From: Aquilaria yunnanensis
Lineage: Eukaryota; Streptophyta; Magnoliopsida; Malvales; Thymelaeaceae
Length of the DNA stretch: 64,000 bases
NCBI GenBank assembly: GCA_039654915.1
Contig: CM077594.1
Coordinates: forward strand, 98,470,893 to 98,534,892
Reading direction: 5' to 3'
In this document: positions 61,100 to 64,000 of the stretch, in pieces
Position numbering within the stretch: the first letter of the stretch is position 1
Layout: each line of letters starts with the position of its first letter
The notes under the pieces: model-generated
Database searches by the model: none
What the model was told of the DNA's origin: nothing
What the model saw: the letters and a program-made list of their open reading frames with translations, nothing else
Translations under genes and position numbers: made by a program

Positions 61100-62172
61100 C
61101 GGCTGGTTCATTTCCCTTTAATTGGATTAAAGAGGCAAGTCTGTAAGAAGGGTAAAAAGGGGGCACGTGGGTTAGCAAAGAAAAAAGAGACGAGACTTAG
61201 TAGAAATTATAAGGTTGTGCCACTGGTCTTTTTAGCTAGTAATTCACGACCACCGCCCTTGGTTGTAACTCCATTGTCTTGTAGCTTCGAACTATTGTAT
61301 GGGCAGTGTTTATTCCACCTATAGCTCCCGATTCGGTAACCTGTAGCTTTTTTCACCTTTGGTGTGACAGCCAGCCTAGACATTGTCCCCCGCAATGAAG
61401 TTTGCTCCGTTGTCTCGATTCCGTCAACAGTCATTGATGTCAGCCCCAATTTTTTAGGTACATCTACCTCTCAGTTTCCCCATGACTACACTTATGGTCT
61501 TTCAATATATTCATACATGCCTACTCTATATAGAGAAAAATTATTCACCCATTATACTGGTTAATTTTGGTTGCTGTGTGAATTTGATGATGGAGAATGA
61601 AAGTCTGGTAGTTGATGTTCCTACAGATCATCCATCTTACAACTAATAACATGTTGTTATTCAATTCCAGCTAGTTGAAAAGGAACAACCTGATGGGATG
61701 TTATCCAAGCAACTAAGAGTATGTGTTTTTGTAAGAGAACTCAGTCTAGTAACAAGTGACAAATGGTTGCGACTGTATCTTTCAACTTCATTGGAATTGC
61801 TCAAACGTGGTAATGGTTTTGTCATTTATACCATGCTTGCTAACATTGTGACTAGAATCTAGAAATGGATTTTTAGTTTTCTATTGTTGTGTCACATAAT
61901 GGAATTTGTTGTGCAATTATTCAGTTTATCTTATTTAAGGCTAATGTAGCAGTTTGCTTTGTTTAAAAAAATGGCTCTACTGATTCATAGGTTGTGGTCT
62001 AGAAAGTGAGAAAAGAGAAAGAGATTACTTTTTCCCAGCTCAAAGGACCAACGACATAACCTTGTAATTTCTACTAAGTCTTACTTCATTTTTTTTCCTA
62101 ACCCACATGCCCCCATTTGACCGTCCCTACAGACTTGCCTCATAAATCCAATTAAAGGGAAATAAACCGACC
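61100..62172. mobile_element. Long-TIR element with a possible captured exon (Pack-MULE-like)
   Basis: The left arm (GGCTGGTTCATTTCCCTTTA, ATTGGATTAAAGAGGCAAGT, CTGTAAGAAGGG, GTGGGTTAG, GACTTAGTAGAAATTATAAGG) pairs with the right arm on the other strand (GGTCGGTTTATTTCCCTTTA, ATTGGATTTATGAGGCAAGT, CTGTAGGGACGG, GTGGGTTAG, GACTTAGTAGAAATTACAAGG) over about 130 bp. Inside, 61671-61809 looks like an exon: it follows TTATTCAATTCCAG, is open in one frame (DKWLRLYLSTSLELLKRG near its end) and is followed by GTAATG. A target duplication is not evident. The gene source is not recognised. Confidence 0.65.
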
Positions 62173-64000
62173 CCTAGGTGAAACATCAATTTGCCTATTT
62201 TAAAGGATACTACATTAATCAAAATCCTACAATTCTAATGGAAATCCAATCTTTGCAATTATGTTATTACCTCAAATAAGACAAAAGTTAAGTTGATCTT
62301 TTACTCCCTCACTTAAAGGGTGCAAAGTAATAACATTCATAAAAATTGGATTATTATGGATACAACTTTTATGCTACGGCTTTCAACTAAAAACAAAGAC
62401 GGTCAATAAAAAAGTAGCATGTGGTGAGGCATTCAAACCAGAAACACAAACAGTCAATGAACAAGTACCAAATAGTGAGGCATTCAAACTTGAAACAAAT
62501 ATGGTCAATGAACAGCTTGTAGAAAGAATGTAAGGATGGTTGATGAAGAAGAAAATAAGGCAGACGCATTGGCTAATACTATATCAGAAGATCAAAAAGG
62601 TATTAAAGGCAAAGAAGTTGCTGTGATTAATGTCTCATCGTAAATCTACCACTATCCATCTTTCATTGAAACAATTATTTATACGATAACTATTAACTTT
62701 TAGAGTTTCAATTTATAGAGAAAAGTATGATGAAATGGTTCACCCAAATCCATTAACAAGCTAGAAGATGTAGAGGCACCAAAACAGGTTTCCTAAAATA
62801 TACCATTCCTTAATCACATACAGGGTAATCGAAATTTTTATATTCATGGAACAAGTAGAAAGGATGCATCCTGTGTATGAAGAGATGTTATAAGAACTGG
62901 ATTAACTTAATGCAAACACTCGCAATTTATCATTTTTTGCTTGGAAATAAGGCTTAAAACTTTGTAGTTATTTGTTGTAATAAGGGCCATAAACCTATTA
63001 ATTTGGTTCAAGTAGTGTAAATGAGTATTTGTCTACCTTTATTAAATTTTATATCTATTTTATATAGGAAACTTTTAACTAACGGACAAATTGTTCAACT
63101 CTCGACTTAGGGCCAGTTTGGTTTTGGTAATCACGTTATTGAACTACGTTTTGACCAAACTATTTCATTGACTGGACTGTGCTGAGATTCAGTGTAGGCC
63201 TTTTTTTTAAAGTTATTTACGCCCCTGCCTCTACCTCAGTTCCTGAAAATATCCTTAGCTCAGATAGAGATGTTTTAGTGCGATGACGCCAAACTCACAT
63301 CATCGCCATGGTCCGCCTGCACCTTCATCATCGGTGAGCTCTGTTCTACCCTTGATCGCCACCTTCTGTCATCACGACTTTATGTTTGACGGCACTTTTT
63401 GGCTTCTCAATTGGTTACATTTGCCGATTGTTGGCTACCGAAATTGTCATAAAGTCATCGTGGAGGGGATATTCCAGCCACGAGTTGATCCACTCTACCA
63501 TCATACCACCAGCTGGTGGATGTTACCTCCTCCCCCTGGCTGGGATTGTAGAAGGGCTTCAAAAGAAATGTGCTCTTGGTACAAATGAAGGTTTTATTCA
63601 TTTATTGAAGTAAGGAATTAGTAGTAAAAAAATTGGGCATTTTGAATTGTTTGTATGGAAAATTTTATAATTTACGGTTGGTTTTATTTTAAATGTGTTA
63701 ACAAATTATTTACAAAAGATATTTGTGATGAATAGAAGCTATCATTAGACCTTTAGACTTGGCTCCCATAAGGTAGTAATATTTATGTTCAACAATCATT
63801 TCTCGTAATTGTTGTTTGGACTACCCCGGAGTTATGTTTTTGTGCCATGTTTTCTCACATTAACATGATGGTTTGCTTTGCCTGTAGTAGCATTCATAAT
63901 TTTTTTATTTTGTCATGAATTTTTGTTGTCTTATGTATTGCAATGGACGTGTGCATTATACTTTGCTTTTTTATGTCTTTTGCAAATAATTATTGAATAT
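62173..64000. other. Intergenic DNA to the window end
   Basis: A tandem theme GTCAATGAAC(A)AGTA, GTGAGGCATTCAAAC and GAAACA recurs at 62400-62520 with a period of about 60 bp, in three imperfect copies. TAGGGCCAGTTTGGTTTTGG at 63108 resembles the end of some hAT or PIF MITEs, but no partner end is seen before the window ends. The frame at 63283-63588 has no recognised domain. Confidence 0.4.

Noticed and set aside
1..64000. CRISPR arrays, bacterial operons, rRNA genes
   Set aside because: Sequence is clearly plant nuclear; no regularly spaced identical repeats, ribosome-binding sites or rRNA motifs are present.

Overview
The window looks like nuclear DNA of a seed plant, most likely a dicot or other woody angiosperm. 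The genes have GT-AG introns, the background is AT-rich, and most of the sequence is layered transposable elements and their relics. I cannot fix the species. Two multi-exon genes and one single-exon gene are well supported, all of plant families: a DUF538 protein (6062-6502, +), a six-Agenet-domain chromatin-reader-like protein (about 6866-9846, -) and SFR2, the chloroplast galactolipid galactosyltransferase of glycosyl hydrolase family 1 (30432-35489, -, ten exons reconstructed in frame, 647 aa). A small two-exon gene (52613-53129, +, 66 aa, unrecognised) is plausible. A truncated, frameshifted histone H2A copy lies at about 12365.

Layout. 1-6 kb: a degenerate minisatellite, a Mutator-type foldback element with a perfect 9-bp target duplication, a tRNA-like SINE head and another inverted-repeat element. 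6-10 kb: the DUF538 and Agenet genes, tail to tail. 11-16 kb: a non-autonomous hAT element with an 8-bp target duplication, the H2A pseudogene, a small MITE and a GC-rich solo LTR inside a TA repeat. 16.1-27.5 kb: a CACTA element with a TAT duplication that carries a rearranged chromovirus. The chromovirus has its two LTRs in opposite orientation around an integrase fragment, and its right LTR holds two abutting TG...CA insertions separated and flanked by three copies of CTAAC. 30.4-35.5 kb: SFR2. 37.5-43 kb: a T/A-rich foldback, a second tRNA-like module and a decayed MuDR-type transposase. 44.5-48.4 kb: two equal-sized Stowaway MITEs flanking a decayed LINE. 49.2-51.7 kb: a second, shorter CACTA relative. 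52.4-53.6 kb: the small-gene candidate. 54-64 kb: AT-rich intergenic DNA with two long-TIR elements, one of which seems to carry a captured exon.

The genes do not form an operon or pathway; this is ordinary eukaryotic spacing. The most interesting structures are the palindromic chromovirus and the double insertion at one CTAAC site, because the inverted left LTR preserves the unoccupied site for comparison. I found no evidence of a clearly new molecular system. The closest candidates are the unrecognised 66-residue gene and the captured exon in the 61-62 kb element.
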